A stretch of 64,000 nucleotides of DNA from Bauldia sp. (GTDB lineage: Bacteria > Pseudomonadota > Alphaproteobacteria > Rhizobiales > Kaistiaceae), in NCBI GenBank assembly GCA_028284325.1, contig JANQRX010000008.1:186001-250000 (forward strand), in the 5' to 3' direction. Position numbers and translations under genes: made by a program. The notes below the pieces were generated by a model. It made no database searches and was not told where the DNA came from. It was given only the letters and a program-made list of their open reading frames with translations. Shown piece after piece: positions 1-8,599 of the stretch (positions are counted from its first letter, which is position 1; the number at the start of each line of letters is the position of its first letter).

Positions 1-149
1 AACCCGCCCCAGAACAGGACGCCGCCGACCCCGCCGACGACGACCAGCGCTCCGAGCGAGAACACCGACGACGGCCGCGACACGAACCGCCAGAGTCGCG
101 CGATCACGTTCGGCCGTTTGCCGCCGGAGCTGCCTTTTTCGTTCGCCAT
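1..149 (-). CDS. napC: NapC, tetraheme quinol dehydrogenase of nitrate reductase (partial)
   Basis: Only the N-terminal ~49 codons lie in the window; the gene runs off the left edge. NapC is a membrane-anchored multiheme cytochrome c of the NapC/NirT family that passes electrons from quinol to the NapAB complex. Visible are a lysine/arginine-rich cytoplasmic start, the segment WRFVSRPSSVFSLG and then a glycine/valine-rich transmembrane helix ending in GVLFWGGF, the usual opening of this family. The heme motifs would lie beyond the edge. It is the last gene of the napFDABC operon, 16 bp after napB. The ATG at 149 fits the family N-terminus. Confidence 0.85.
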   Translation of the reverse strand, partial: MANEKGSSGGKRPNVIARLWRFVSRPSSVFSLGALVVVGGVGGVLFWGG

Positions 150-165
150 GCGCCCCTCCCCGGTG

Positions 166-609
166 TCAGCGTTGTGACGAGGGCACGAAGGTGTTCTCGA
201 CCAGCGGCTCCACGTCGGCCTGGGTGACGTGGCACTGGTTGCAGAACCAGCGCGTGCCCGCCACTTCGTCGAGCTGCCGGCCGTCGCGGTCCAGGTAGTG
301 CGTCATCGACAGCGTCGGCGCATCCTGGTCGCCGGCGTTCGACCAGTCATGGCAGCCGAGGCACTGATTGTTGGCCGCATCGATCTGGTACTGGTCGATC
401 CCGTGCGGGATCAGCGGCGGCTGCATGCGATAGGCGCGGTTGAAGCGCCGCTTGTGTTGCGCGGCGAGATCTTCGATGCCGACCGGCACGTCGACCTGCG
501 CGCCCCGCAGCGAGGCGACGCCGAGCTCCTGTGCCAGCGGATAACTCCCGGCCAACAGCAGACCGACGACCGCTGCCACGACCCATATGGACTGACGTTG
601 CATATGCAC
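166..609 (-). CDS. napB: NapB, diheme cytochrome c subunit of periplasmic nitrate reductase
   Basis: NapB is the small periplasmic electron-transfer subunit that accepts electrons from NapC and hands them to NapA. The 147-residue protein has a Sec signal peptide (hydrophobic residues about 8-21) and two c-type heme motifs, CLGCH at 83-87 and CNQCH at 123-127, the normal count for NapB. The conserved MQPPLIPHGIDQYQI stretch before the first heme is typical. The start is ATG 609; a second ATG two codons later is an equally good alternative. It lies 4 bp downstream of napA, so the two are surely co-transcribed. Confidence 0.95.
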   Translation of the reverse strand: MHMQRQSIWVVAAVVGLLLAGSYPLAQELGVASLRGAQVDVPVGIEDLAAQHKRRFNRAYRMQPPLIPHGIDQYQIDAANNQCLGCHDWSNAGDQDAPTLSMTHYLDRDGRQLDEVAGTRWFCNQCHVTQADVEPLVENTFVPSSQR

Positions 610-613
610 CCCC

Positions 614-3118
614 TTAGGCCCGCTCGACCTTGCAGGCGCATTTCTTGAAATCGGTCTCCTTGGAGATCGGACAGGTCGCGTCCAGCGTGAGCTTGTTGAC
701 GAGCTGTCCTTCGTCGAACCAGGGCATGAAGACCGAGCCGCGCGGCATGCGGTTGCGCCCGCGGGTCTCGACCCGGCTCAGCACCTCGCCACGCCGCGTT
801 GAGATCCTGATCTCCTGTCCGCGCCGGAAACCGCGCTCGCGGGCATCGTCGGGGTGCATGAACACCACCGCCTGCGGGAACGACCGGTGAAGCTCGGGCA
901 CCCGGCGGGTCATCGATCCGGAATGCCAGTGCTCCAGCACGCGGCCGGTGATCAGCCACAGATCGTAGTCGTCGTCGGGTTCCTCGGCCGCGGGCTCGAA
1001 CGGTGCGAAGATGATGTTCGCCCGGCCGTCCGGCTTGCCGTAGAACCGCACCCCCTCGCCCTCCGGCACGTAGGGGTCGTAGCCTTCGCGGAAGCGGTAG
1101 AGCGTCTCCTTGCCGTCGATGACGGGCCAGCGCAGGCCGCGCTCGGCGTGGTAGGTCTCGAAGGACGCCAGATCGTGGGCCTTGCCGCGCCCGAAGGCAG
1201 CGTATTCCTCGAACAGTCCCTTCTGGACATAGAAGCCGAAGTGCTCCGCCTCGTGGTTGCCGAAGCCCTCCGCGGTTTCGCTCACGGGATAGCGGTCGAC
1301 CACACCATTGGCGAACAGCACCTCGAACAGCGTCCTGCCGCGCAGCTCAGGCTTCTGGTCGAGGAGTTCGGCCGGCCACACCTCGTCGGTGGTGAAGCGC
1401 TTGGAAAACTCCATCACCTGCCACATGTCGGACTTGGCGTCGCCCGGTGCCGGCACCTGCTCCCGCCAGAACTGGGTGCGGCGTTCGGCGTTGCCGTAGG
1501 CGCCTTCCTTCTCGACCCACATGGCGGTCGGCAGGATCAGATCGGCGGCAAGCGCGGTGACCGTCGGATACGGGTCCGACACCACGATGAAGTTCTCGGG
1601 ATTGCGGTAGCCGGGCCAGCCCTCCTCGTTCATGTTGGGCGCGGCCTGCAGGTTGTTGGTGCACTGAACCCAGTAGGCGTTCAGCTTGCCGTCCTTGAGC
1701 ATGCGGTTCTGCAGCACCGCATGGAAGCCGGGTTTGGGCGGGATGGTGCCGGCGGGAATGCCCCACGCCTCCTCGCAGATTTGCCGGTGCTTGTCGTTGG
1801 CCACCACCATGTCGGCCGGCAGGCGGTGGGCGAAGGTGCCGACCTCGCGCGCCGTGCCGCACGCCGAGGGCTGGCCGGTCAGCGAGAACGGGCTGTTGCC
1901 GGGCTCGGCGATCTTGCCGGTGAGCAGATGCACGTTGTAGCAGAGGCCGTTGACCCAGGTGCCGCGCGTGTGCTGGTTGAAGCCCATCGTCCACAGCGAC
2001 ATGACCTTGCGGTCCGGGTCGGCGTACTCCTTGGCGAGGCGCAGGAGCTGTGCCTCCGGCACCCCCGACATCTCCGACACCCGCTCCAGGGTGTAAGCCG
2101 ACACCGCCTCGGCGTACTCCTCGAAACTGATCGGTGTCAGCGCCCCGTGCTTGCCCTCATGCGACGGATTTGCCGCGTCCTGTTCGCGCTGGTCGGTCGG
2201 CCGCAGGCCATAGCCGATGTCGGTCGCCGTCCGCGTGAAGTTGACGTGTTTGGTGACGAAGTCCTCGTTGACCGCGCCCGTCTCGATGATGTGATGGGCG
2301 ATGTAGTTGAGGATCGCCAGATCGGTCTGCGGCTTGAAGATGATGCCGTTGTCGGCGAGCTCGAAGTTCCGGTTCTCGAACGTCGACAGGACGTGCACTT
2401 CCGTATCCGGCCGGGTCAGGCGCGTGTCGGTCAGGCGCGACCACAGGATCGGGTGCATCTCCGCCATGTTCGCCCCCCACAGGACGAACGTGTCGGCGTG
2501 CTCGAGGTCGTCGTAGCAGCCCATCGGCTCGTCGATGCCGAAATGGCGGATGAAGGCGGCCACGGCGGAGGCCATGCAGTGGCGGGCGTTCGGGTCGATG
2601 TTGTTGGAGCGGAAGCCCGCCTTCATCAGCTTGGCGGCGGCGTAGCCTTCCCAGATGGTCCACTGGCCGGAGCCGAACATGCCGACCGCGGTCGGACCCT
2701 TGTCGCGCAGCGCCGCCTTCCACTTCTCGGCCATAATGTCGAAGGCTTCGTCCCACGAGACGGGCTCGAAGTCGCCCTCCTTGTCGAACACGCCGTCGCG
2801 CTTGCGCAGGAGCGGCGTGGTCAGCCGGTCGGCGCCGTACATGATCTTCGACAGGAAGTAGCCCTTGATGCAGTTGAGGCCGCGGTTGACGGGCGAATCC
2901 GGGTCACCCTGCGTGGCGACGACCCGCCCTTCCTTGACACCCACCAGCACCGAACATCCGGTGCCGCAGAACCGGCAAGCGGCCTTGTCCCAGCGGATAT
3001 CCGACCTGTTGATGGCCGCGGCCTGCGCCGCGCCCGGCACGGTGAGTCCGGCGGCGGCGGCGGTTGCGGCCACGGCAGAGGTCTTGAGAACGTCGCGGCG
3101 TGAAAGCTGTTGGCCCAT
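614..3118 (-). CDS. napA: NapA, periplasmic nitrate reductase catalytic subunit
   Basis: NapA reduces nitrate to nitrite in the periplasm using a bis-MGD molybdenum cofactor and one [4Fe-4S] cluster. At 834 residues it has the usual length. The N-terminus carries a twin-arginine signal (SRRDVLK, residues 6-12) ending near AQAAA, so it is exported folded. The cluster cysteines are C48, C51, C55 and C83, and C181 in NARHCMAS is the expected molybdenum ligand. The C-terminal molybdopterin dinucleotide-binding part ([16 protein letters not shown]) is intact. NapD, encoded just upstream, is the Tat proofreading chaperone for this signal peptide. Confidence 0.97.
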   Translation of the reverse strand: MGQQLSRRDVLKTSAVAATAAAAGLTVPGAAQAAAINRSDIRWDKAACRFCGTGCSVLVGVKEGRVVATQGDPDSPVNRGLNCIKGYFLSKIMYGADRLTTPLLRKRDGVFDKEGDFEPVSWDEAFDIMAEKWKAALRDKGPTAVGMFGSGQWTIWEGYAAAKLMKAGFRSNNIDPNARHCMASAVAAFIRHFGIDEPMGCYDDLEHADTFVLWGANMAEMHPILWSRLTDTRLTRPDTEVHVLSTFENRNFELADNGIIFKPQTDLAILNYIAHHIIETGAVNEDFVTKHVNFTRTATDIGYGLRPTDQREQDAANPSHEGKHGALTPISFEEYAEAVSAYTLERVSEMSGVPEAQLLRLAKEYADPDRKVMSLWTMGFNQHTRGTWVNGLCYNVHLLTGKIAEPGNSPFSLTGQPSACGTAREVGTFAHRLPADMVVANDKHRQICEEAWGIPAGTIPPKPGFHAVLQNRMLKDGKLNAYWVQCTNNLQAAPNMNEEGWPGYRNPENFIVVSDPYPTVTALAADLILPTAMWVEKEGAYGNAERRTQFWREQVPAPGDAKSDMWQVMEFSKRFTTDEVWPAELLDQKPELRGRTLFEVLFANGVVDRYPVSETAEGFGNHEAEHFGFYVQKGLFEEYAAFGRGKAHDLASFETYHAERGLRWPVIDGKETLYRFREGYDPYVPEGEGVRFYGKPDGRANIIFAPFEPAAEEPDDDYDLWLITGRVLEHWHSGSMTRRVPELHRSFPQAVVFMHPDDARERGFRRGQEIRISTRRGEVLSRVETRGRNRMPRGSVFMPWFDEGQLVNKLTLDATCPISKETDFKKCACKVERA

Positions 3119-3138
3119 GGCGTCTCCTTGGCCGTCGC

Positions 3139-3384
3139 TCAGACGGCTTGGTCTAGTTCCTCAAAACTGTGGAAGGTCAGCGTGGCGGTGATCACGCCGG
3201 AAAGACGGTGAATCTCCAGGATGGTGTCGGCGGCACTGACCTCGCCGACATCCTCCACCGTAACGATGAAGCGGTCGCCGGGTGCGCGATCGTGAACCTC
3301 CACGCCTGGCATCGTCTTGAGCTTCGCTTCGACAGCGGCGGCCTCCTTGGCGCCGGCATGGACGAGGACGCCGCAGATATTCAT
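3139..3384 (-). CDS. napD: NapD, chaperone for NapA Tat signal peptide
   Basis: NapD is a small cytoplasmic protein with a ferredoxin-like fold that binds the NapA twin-arginine signal peptide until cofactor insertion is finished. The 81-residue protein starts [10 protein letters not shown], followed by the alternating beta/alpha pattern of the family ([21 protein letters not shown]). The ATG at 3384 overlaps the napF stop codon as ATGA, which supports this start over an upstream in-frame ATG at 3465 whose extension lies inside napF. It ends 20 bp before napA. Confidence 0.9.
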   Translation of the reverse strand: MNICGVLVHAGAKEAAAVEAKLKTMPGVEVHDRAPGDRFIVTVEDVGEVSAADTILEIHRLSGVITATLTFHSFEELDQAV

Positions 3385-3692
3385 GTCGTCACCTGACGGG
3401 ATTGTGGGTTCAGGGAAATCGCGCCGACCGGGCAGCGCGGCACACAATCGCCGCAGCCCGTGCACAGGTTATGGTCGAGGGAAATGTCGGCCAGCCCCCG
3501 CGGCAGGAGCCTGAAACGGATCGCGCGCGCGTCGCAGGCATCGCCACAGGCCCGACACACCACGCCGCGCCGCACCAGGCACGAGGCGAGATCCAGGGCT
3601 ACCGGAACGTCGTGCCCGTCGGCGTCGGCCGGCGGCGGCGCTGCGGACCGTTGCCCGCTCAGAAAATCCCGACGATTGATGGTCGCGCCCAT
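3381..3692 (-). CDS. napF: NapF, iron-sulfur protein of nitrate reductase (short form)
   Basis: NapF is a cytoplasmic ferredoxin-like protein thought to help NapA maturation. The 103-residue product has the family opening INRRDFLSGQR (the N-terminal RR-FL motif) and eight cysteines: C38, C46, C49, C53 (an irregular set) and C77, C80, C83, C87 (a classical 4Fe-4S set, CTGCGDCVPRCP). Enterobacterial NapF carries four clusters and is longer, so this is a reduced two-cluster version. It is the first gene of napFDABC. The start ATG sits at the foot of a hairpin and its first nine codons belong to a dispersed repeat (3667-3717). Confidence 0.85.
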   Translation of the reverse strand: MGATINRRDFLSGQRSAAPPPADADGHDVPVALDLASCLVRRGVVCRACGDACDARAIRFRLLPRGLADISLDHNLCTGCGDCVPRCPVGAISLNPQSRQVTT

Positions 3693-3717
3693 CTGCCCCC
3701 CGATTGGGCAGACTGTG
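3667..3717 (-). repeat. Hairpin-plus-start-codon repeat, copy A (napF start)
   Basis: This 51-bp stretch matches 13922-13971 at about 42 positions with one 1-bp gap, including a 17-bp identical run. Read on the minus strand it has arms CTGCCC (3711-3706) and GGGCAG (3698-3693) around a 7-nt loop. The second arm directly abuts the napF ATG (3692), and the identical 17 bp encode TINRRD plus part of a codon. The G-run that could act as ribosome-binding site lies in the loop and second arm. The match and the pairing are seen directly; a role in translation control is inference. Confidence 0.75.
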
Positions 3718-3740
3718 ACTACGTAATGGGCAGCCCAACC

Positions 3741-3754
3741 TTGCGTTAAATCAA
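3741..3754 (-). promoter_or_regulatory. Candidate FNR/FnrL-type site upstream of napF
   Basis: Read on the minus strand the sequence is TTGATTTAACGCAA. This fits the anaerobic regulator consensus TTGAT-N4-ATCAA at 8 of 10 specified positions, with a perfect first half-site and a degenerate second one. It is about 50 bp upstream of the napF start codon, a reasonable activator position for a nitrate reductase operon. The match is visible; binding is inferred. Confidence 0.4.
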
Positions 3755-3798
3755 GAACGGCCGCTGCGATTGCGGATCGGCACCATTTGCCGCAGCCA

Positions 3799-4476
3799 TC
3801 AGGCCCGCCGTGTCCTTTTGGGGCGGGCGCCGGACTGCGATTCCCTCATGGCCGCAAACAGGGCGCGCCGTGCGCGAATCACATGCGCCGCAGCGATCAA
3901 CTCCGCTCCTTCCGCGTCACCATCCAGAATCGCGTCCTCGAGCTGCCGGTGGTCCTGGATCACGGTCGGGAGTCGCCCGGCGATGTTGCCGAACCGGACC
4001 CAGACGATGCGCAGGATGTGCCAATGCCGCGCCTCGATCTCCGTCGCTTCGCGGTTTCCCGCGGCGACGCTGATCGCCGAGTGGAAGGCGTGGTTGGCGT
4101 GCAGGATCCGCTCGGGCCCCTTGCCCTTGACCGCCGCCTCGAAGGCCTTGCGCGCCTTAACGATCGTGTCCGCCGCTTCCTGCGTGATCCGTTTCGCGGC
4201 CCGGCGCGCCTGCATGCCCTCCAGCGCCTGGCGCACGTCGAACACGTCGCCCATGAAGTCGATGTCGATTTCGCGAACCTTCACGCCCACATTGGGGTGA
4301 AACTCCAGAAGGCCCTCGCCGTTCAGCAGCCTGAGCGCCTCGCGGATCGGCATGTGGCTGGTGGCGTAGCGATCGGCCAGATCCTTGAGCTTCAAACGCT
4401 CGCCGGCCGAGAACGCCCCGCTGAGGATGTCCTCGCGAAGCCGGGCGCTGACGGCGATGTAGCGCGATTCAACCAT
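3799..4476 (-). CDS. GntR-family transcriptional regulator (FCD domain)
   Basis: A 225-residue FadR-subfamily repressor: an N-terminal winged helix (residues about 8-70, with LADRYATSHMPIREALRLL as recognition region) followed by an all-helical FCD ligand domain (RITQEAADTIV, HANHAFHSAISVAAGN). The FCD histidines that bind metal or ligand are apparent in NHAFHSAI. It is divergent from the ABC importer at 4776-10333. The shared 299-bp intergenic region contains two copies of TTTGATCAAA, so it most likely represses that importer and itself until an imported substrate or its metabolite binds. The ligand cannot be named from sequence. Confidence 0.88.
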   Translation of the reverse strand: MVESRYIAVSARLREDILSGAFSAGERLKLKDLADRYATSHMPIREALRLLNGEGLLEFHPNVGVKVREIDIDFMGDVFDVRQALEGMQARRAAKRITQEAADTIVKARKAFEAAVKGKGPERILHANHAFHSAISVAAGNREATEIEARHWHILRIVWVRFGNIAGRLPTVIQDHRQLEDAILDGDAEGAELIAAAHVIRARRALFAAMRESQSGARPKRTRRA

Positions 4477-4583
4477 GTCCCGTCACACGGCTTCGCCCGC
4501 CCGTCCGGCGCACGGGAGCGCCCTCGATATCGCGCATACCGTTCCTTCCGGCCTCTCGGATCCGGCACCACCGCAACGGTATT

Positions 4584-4593
4584 TTTGATCAAA
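4584..4593. promoter_or_regulatory. Palindromic operator candidate 1 (TTTGATCAAA)
   Basis: A perfect 10-bp palindrome in the divergent region between the GntR gene and the ABC importer. An identical copy lies 52 bp away centre to centre, about five helical turns, so two dimers would sit on the same DNA face. FCD-type GntR regulators commonly bind short A/T-flanked palindromes of this type, making the neighbouring regulator the obvious partner. Confidence 0.5.
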
Positions 4594-4625
4594 GACGGCA
4601 AATATCGTGGTCATGATGTGTTTCG

Positions 4626-4655
4626 TTGACACAGATTTGATCAAATTGCTAGACT
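4626..4655 (+). promoter_or_regulatory. Candidate sigma-70 promoter for the ABC importer with embedded operator
   Basis: A -35 element TTGACA (4626-4631) and a -10-like TAGACT (4650-4655) are 18 bp apart. The second palindrome, ATTTGATCAAAT (4635-4646), fills the spacer, the classical position for repression by blocking RNA polymerase. The predicted transcript would have a leader of roughly 115 nt before the binding-protein ATG at 4776. The -10 element matches TATAAT at only four positions. Confidence 0.5.
4635..4646. promoter_or_regulatory. Palindromic operator candidate 2 (ATTTGATCAAAT)
   Basis: A perfect 12-bp palindrome containing the same TTTGATCAAA core as 4584-4593. It lies between the -35 and -10 elements of the candidate importer promoter. 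Two identical cores in one intergenic region beside a GntR gene is the main evidence that this is the operator pair. Confidence 0.5.
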
Positions 4656-4775
4656 TCGCGCCGCTAACGCGGCCGGCTGAACCGGCCATGCCGTTCGATC
4701 TCCGGGTTGATGCGTTCAGCCGACCAGGCACGGCGAAGACCGGCGACGACCCGGATCATTGAGGGAGGACATCAC

Positions 4776-6548
4776 ATGAGAATGCGCAGAATTGCGGTGG
4801 CCGCAGTGGGAAGCCTCGCCGCGATGGCCGTCGTCGGAATCTCGACGGCCGCCGCCGATATCAAGGACGTGCCGCGGTCGAAGACGTTCATTCACGAGGG
4901 TTGGTCGCAAGGCGCGCCGACGCTCAAGACGCCGAACAACGCGAACTACTACAACCTGGCCGGCGAGTACCGTAACGGCCACATGCACAACTTCGAGCCG
5001 CTGTTCTGGTTCAATTCGCCGACCGGGGAACTGGTGCCGTGGTTGGCCGAAGGCTTCGAGATGAACGACGACTTCACCGAGGTGACGGTGACCCTTCGCG
5101 ACGGCGCGAAATGGGCCGACGGTGAGGCCTTCGACGCCGAGGACGTCGCCTTCACGCTCAACATGCTGCTGGAGAACGGCCGCGGCGCCGCCGACATGCG
5201 CAAGGCCAAGGAAGTGGCGAACCAGGTCGAGACCGTCGAGGTGGTCGACCCGCTGACGGTCAGGATCACGCTCAACTCGCCGGACCCCCGCTATCCCTTC
5301 CGCCAGTTGATCAACTACTACGGCCACGGTCTGGTCTGGGTTCCCGAACACATCTGGAAGGACGTGGACGATCCCGCCGCCTTCACCTGGTACGACGACG
5401 AGAAGGGCTGGCCGGTAGGCACCGGCGCCTGGAAAACCGTACTGGCCTCGCCGGAGCAGATCGTTCTCGACCGGCGCGATGACTGGTGGGGTGCGGAGAC
5501 CGGGTTCCGGCCGCTGCCGGAGGTCGAACGCGTGGTCACCGTCGGCGTCGGCGACAATGCACGCCGGGCGGAGATGCTGATTAACGGCGAGGTCGACGCG
5601 ACCTTCATCATCACGTCACTCGATCTGGCGGCCAAGGTCATCGAGACGCGCGAGATGTCGGACAGCTTCTCCGGCGACCGGGCACCGTACGGCTATCTCG
5701 ATTGGTGGCCGCACTCGCTCTACTTCAACCATCTGATCGAGGACTCGCCCTTCGCCGACAAGCGCGTGCGCAAGGCGGTCCGCTTCGCGGTCGACCGCCA
5801 GCAGGTCATCGACTTCGTGTGGAACGGCGGCAACCAGCCCAATCCGTGGCCCTACCCGGCCTACGATCCGCTGGTCTGGTACATGGATCAGTCCGCCGAC
5901 CTGGTCGAGAAGCACCAGGCCGACGTCACCGACCTCGACGCGAGCGCCCGCCTCATGATGGAGGCCGGCTACGAGAAGAACGCCGACGGCTTCTGGGAGA
6001 AGGACGGACAGTGCGCCGGCGGGCCGCTCGAAGTCCACCAGGCGCTCGCCCCGGTCGGTCAGGTCGTGGTGCAGCAGTTGAGGAACGCCGGCTTCTGCGC
6101 CGAGTACAGCCAGACCCCGGAGAGCTTCGACAAGTTCCGCAAGGGCGAAAGCCTGTGGCACATCTTCGGCCACAACGGCGGCTCGATCTTCGATCCGGTC
6201 GATACGCTGCGGATGTACATCTCGGCGAACCGGACGCCGATCGGCACGGCGACGATGTTCGTGTCGCGGTGGGCCCATCCGGAGGTCGACGAGATCTACG
6301 CCCGGATGGCGCTGATCCCGCCGGAGAACCGCGACGAGATCCTGCCGCTGTTCCGCGAAGCGTTCGACATCTGGTTCGAGGAAGCCGTCGAGGTGCCGAT
6401 CGAGCAGGCCTATCACACGGTGCCGGTCAACACCGAGTACTGGACCAACTGGCCGGATGAATCCAATCCGTATGCGCTCACCTGCATACCGTGCTTCATC
6501 TCCGGCATGGGGACGGCCGTATTGCACGGCGTGCAGGCCGCCCAGTAG
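4776..6548 (+). CDS. ABC importer solute-binding protein, peptide/oligosaccharide type (SBP_bac_5)
   Basis: A 590-residue periplasmic binding protein of family SBP_bac_5 (cluster C), the class that binds peptides, nickel or oligosaccharides. It has a Sec signal peptide (MRMRRIAVAAVGSLAAMAVV, cleavage likely after STAAA) with no lipobox. Family features include GLVWVPEHIWKDV, LYFNHLIEDSPFADKRVRKA and AVDRQQVIDF. The start ATG 4776 has a GGGAGG ribosome-binding site at 4763-4768. Transport genes follow directly. The numerous tryptophan/tyrosine residues recall oligosaccharide-binding members, but the substrate is not decided by sequence. Confidence 0.88.
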   Translation: MRMRRIAVAAVGSLAAMAVVGISTAAADIKDVPRSKTFIHEGWSQGAPTLKTPNNANYYNLAGEYRNGHMHNFEPLFWFNSPTGELVPWLAEGFEMNDDFTEVTVTLRDGAKWADGEAFDAEDVAFTLNMLLENGRGAADMRKAKEVANQVETVEVVDPLTVRITLNSPDPRYPFRQLINYYGHGLVWVPEHIWKDVDDPAAFTWYDDEKGWPVGTGAWKTVLASPEQIVLDRRDDWWGAETGFRPLPEVERVVTVGVGDNARRAEMLINGEVDATFIITSLDLAAKVIETREMSDSFSGDRAPYGYLDWWPHSLYFNHLIEDSPFADKRVRKAVRFAVDRQQVIDFVWNGGNQPNPWPYPAYDPLVWYMDQSADLVEKHQADVTDLDASARLMMEAGYEKNADGFWEKDGQCAGGPLEVHQALAPVGQVVVQQLRNAGFCAEYSQTPESFDKFRKGESLWHIFGHNGGSIFDPVDTLRMYISANRTPIGTATMFVSRWAHPEVDEIYARMALIPPENRDEILPLFREAFDIWFEEAVEVPIEQAYHTVPVNTEYWTNWPDESNPYALTCIPCFISGMGTAVLHGVQAAQ

Positions 6549-6568
6549 ACTGACCAAACGACAAGACC

Positions 6569-6596
6569 GGGCGTCGGCCGCACGAGGCCGGCGCCC
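6569..6596 (+). promoter_or_regulatory. Intercistronic stem-loop after binding-protein gene
   Basis: Arms GGGCGTCGGCC (6569-6579) and GGCCGGCGCCC (6586-6596) pair over 11 positions with one G-U and a 6-nt loop. It lies 20 bp after the binding-protein stop and before the permease. There is no T-run, so it is more likely a partial terminator or a 3' mRNA stabiliser that keeps binding-protein message in excess over the membrane components, as known for other ABC operons. Confidence 0.6.
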
Positions 6597-6636
6597 CCAC
6601 TTGGCGGCACTCTAGCGTCCAGGGCGAGGCCACGCT

Positions 6637-7632
6637 GTGTTGCGCTTCCTCAAGCGGCTTTTCCTCATGCTGCTGGTCATCTGGCTCGCGGCATCGCTCA
6701 ATTTCCTCCTGCCGCGCCTGACCGATCGCAATCCGATCGAAGAAGTGATCGCCGCGTCCATGGGCGAATCCGGCGGCACCATGGAAGGCATCGAGGAAAT
6801 CGTCGCCTCCTACGAAGCCCGCTTCGGGCTCGATCAGCCGCTATGGAAGCAATACCTGTTCTCGCTCTGGGATTCGCTGCGCTTCGATCTCGGCATCTCG
6901 ATCTCGTTCTTCCCCGAAAGGGTGTCGACGCTCGTCCTGCAGGCGCTGCCGTGGTCGATTGCGCTGATCGGCACCGCGACCGCCTTCGCGTTCGCCATCG
7001 GCACCGCTCTCGGCGCCCTGACCGTGTGGCCGGGCGCCCCGCGTTTCCTGAACGTCGTGGTGCCGGTGATCATGGTGCTCGCCGCCATACCCTTCTATCT
7101 CATCGGCCTCATGCTGATCTTCCTGTTCGCCAGTCAGCTCAACTGGCTGCCGACTGGCGGCGGCTATGCGCCGGGCACCATCCCCGACAACTCCTTCGAG
7201 TTCCTGGCCGAAGTATTCGTGCACTCCATCCTGCCGATCCTGTCGATCCTGCTCGCGTCCATCGGCATCTGGGCGCTGTCGATGCGCGGCATGATGGTGA
7301 CCGTGCAGGGCGAGGACTACATGACCTTCGCCAAGGCCCGGGGGCTGTCGGGGTGGCGGCGCTTCTGGCGCTACGCCGTCCGCAACGCCATCACGCCCCA
7401 GGTGACGACGCTCGTCCTGGCGCTCGGTAACATCGTGACCGGCGCCGTGCTGGTCGAGCGCATCTTCGGCTATCCGGGCATCGGCAACCTGCTGTTCCAG
7501 GCGATCCTGGTGATCGACTACTACCTCATCTACGGCTGCGTCTACGTGCTGGTGCTGACCATCGGTCTGTCGCTGATGATCCTCGACCTGATCTATCCGC
7601 TGATCGATCCGCGCATCCGCGCGGCCGGGTGA
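6637..7632 (+). CDS. ABC importer permease, DppB/OppB type
   Basis: A 331-residue integral membrane subunit with about six transmembrane helices and the periplasmic stretch typical of the DppB family between helices 1 and 2 (ASYEARFGLDQPLWKQYL). The cytoplasmic coupling loop containing the EAA-like motif is FAKARGLSGWRRFWRYAVRN. It forms the channel together with the next gene. It starts with GTG at 6637 behind a GGGCGAGG ribosome-binding site and overlaps the downstream gene or ends 11 bp before its ATG. Confidence 0.93.
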   Translation: MLRFLKRLFLMLLVIWLAASLNFLLPRLTDRNPIEEVIAASMGESGGTMEGIEEIVASYEARFGLDQPLWKQYLFSLWDSLRFDLGISISFFPERVSTLVLQALPWSIALIGTATAFAFAIGTALGALTVWPGAPRFLNVVVPVIMVLAAIPFYLIGLMLIFLFASQLNWLPTGGGYAPGTIPDNSFEFLAEVFVHSILPILSILLASIGIWALSMRGMMVTVQGEDYMTFAKARGLSGWRRFWRYAVRNAITPQVTTLVLALGNIVTGAVLVERIFGYPGIGNLLFQAILVIDYYLIYGCVYVLVLTIGLSLMILDLIYPLIDPRIRAAG

Positions 7633-7643
7633 CGGGGTCGCCG

Positions 7644-8599
7644 ATGAACAAACCGGAAAACGTGTCGCATCCGACGCCGGACACCGGGACGAAGCCGGCG
7701 ACCGCCACGCGCGATGCGCTGGTGTCGGATTGGGGCACGTCGTCGCGGCGCTTGCGGACGGTGCTCCTCTATCTCAAACGCAACCCGAACCTGACCGTCG
7801 GCCTCGTGCTGCTGGCGGCGCTCGCCGCCGTGTCGCTCGGCGGGCAGCTCGTGCTTGAGCCCAAATTCGCCGATCCGCTGGCGAACCGTCCCAAGCTGCC
7901 GCCCTCGTGGGAGCATCCGCTCGGCACGGATTCCCAAGGCCGCAGCATGCTCGGCGTGCTGATCTACGGCACCTTCCTGACGGCCAAGGTCGGGGTCATT
8001 GCCGGCCTCATCGGCGTCGCCATCGGCGCGGTCCTCGGATTCATGGCCGGCTTCTTCCGCGGCTGGGTCGATGTCGTCATCTCGACGATCACCGACGTGC
8101 TCCTGACGATCCCGCCGCTGCTGGTGCTAGTGGTCGTCGCGGCCAACCTGGCGACCAAGCTCGACACCAACCAGATGGCTCTCATCATCGCGCTGCTGGC
8201 CTGGCGCGAGCCGACCCGCCAGATCCGATCGCAGGTGCTGATCATGCGCGAAGCCGGCTACTTGAAGACCGCGCGGCTCGGCGGCACCTCGATGATGGGC
8301 ATCGTCTTCAAGGAACTGATGCCCAACCTCATTCCGTATCTGATGGCGAGTTTCGTCCTCGCTATGGCCACGGCCATGCTGGCCTCGGTCGGCCTGGAGG
8401 CGCTCGGGCTCGGTCCGCAGAACGAGCCGACGCTGGGGATGTCGGTCTACTGGGCCATGTTCTACGGCGCCCTGCTGCTCGGCATGTGGTGGTGGGTGCT
8501 GACCCCGGTTCTGGCGCTGGTGGTGCTGTTCGTCGGGCTCTATCTCGTCAGCGCCGGTCTCGACGAGCTCGCCAATCCGCGTCTGCGGAGGCGCCGCCA

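Noticed and set aside
854-3103. 749-codon open frame antisense to napA
   Set aside because: It mirrors a well-identified gene, lacks any family motif, and is rich in H, R, V and L as expected for the complement of G+C-rich coding DNA.
7907-8599. In-frame upstream extension of the fused ATPase
   Set aside because: The segment overlaps the DppC-type permease in another frame and reads as low-complexity R/H/A/G sequence; GTG 8600 with the GTGA overlap is the natural start.
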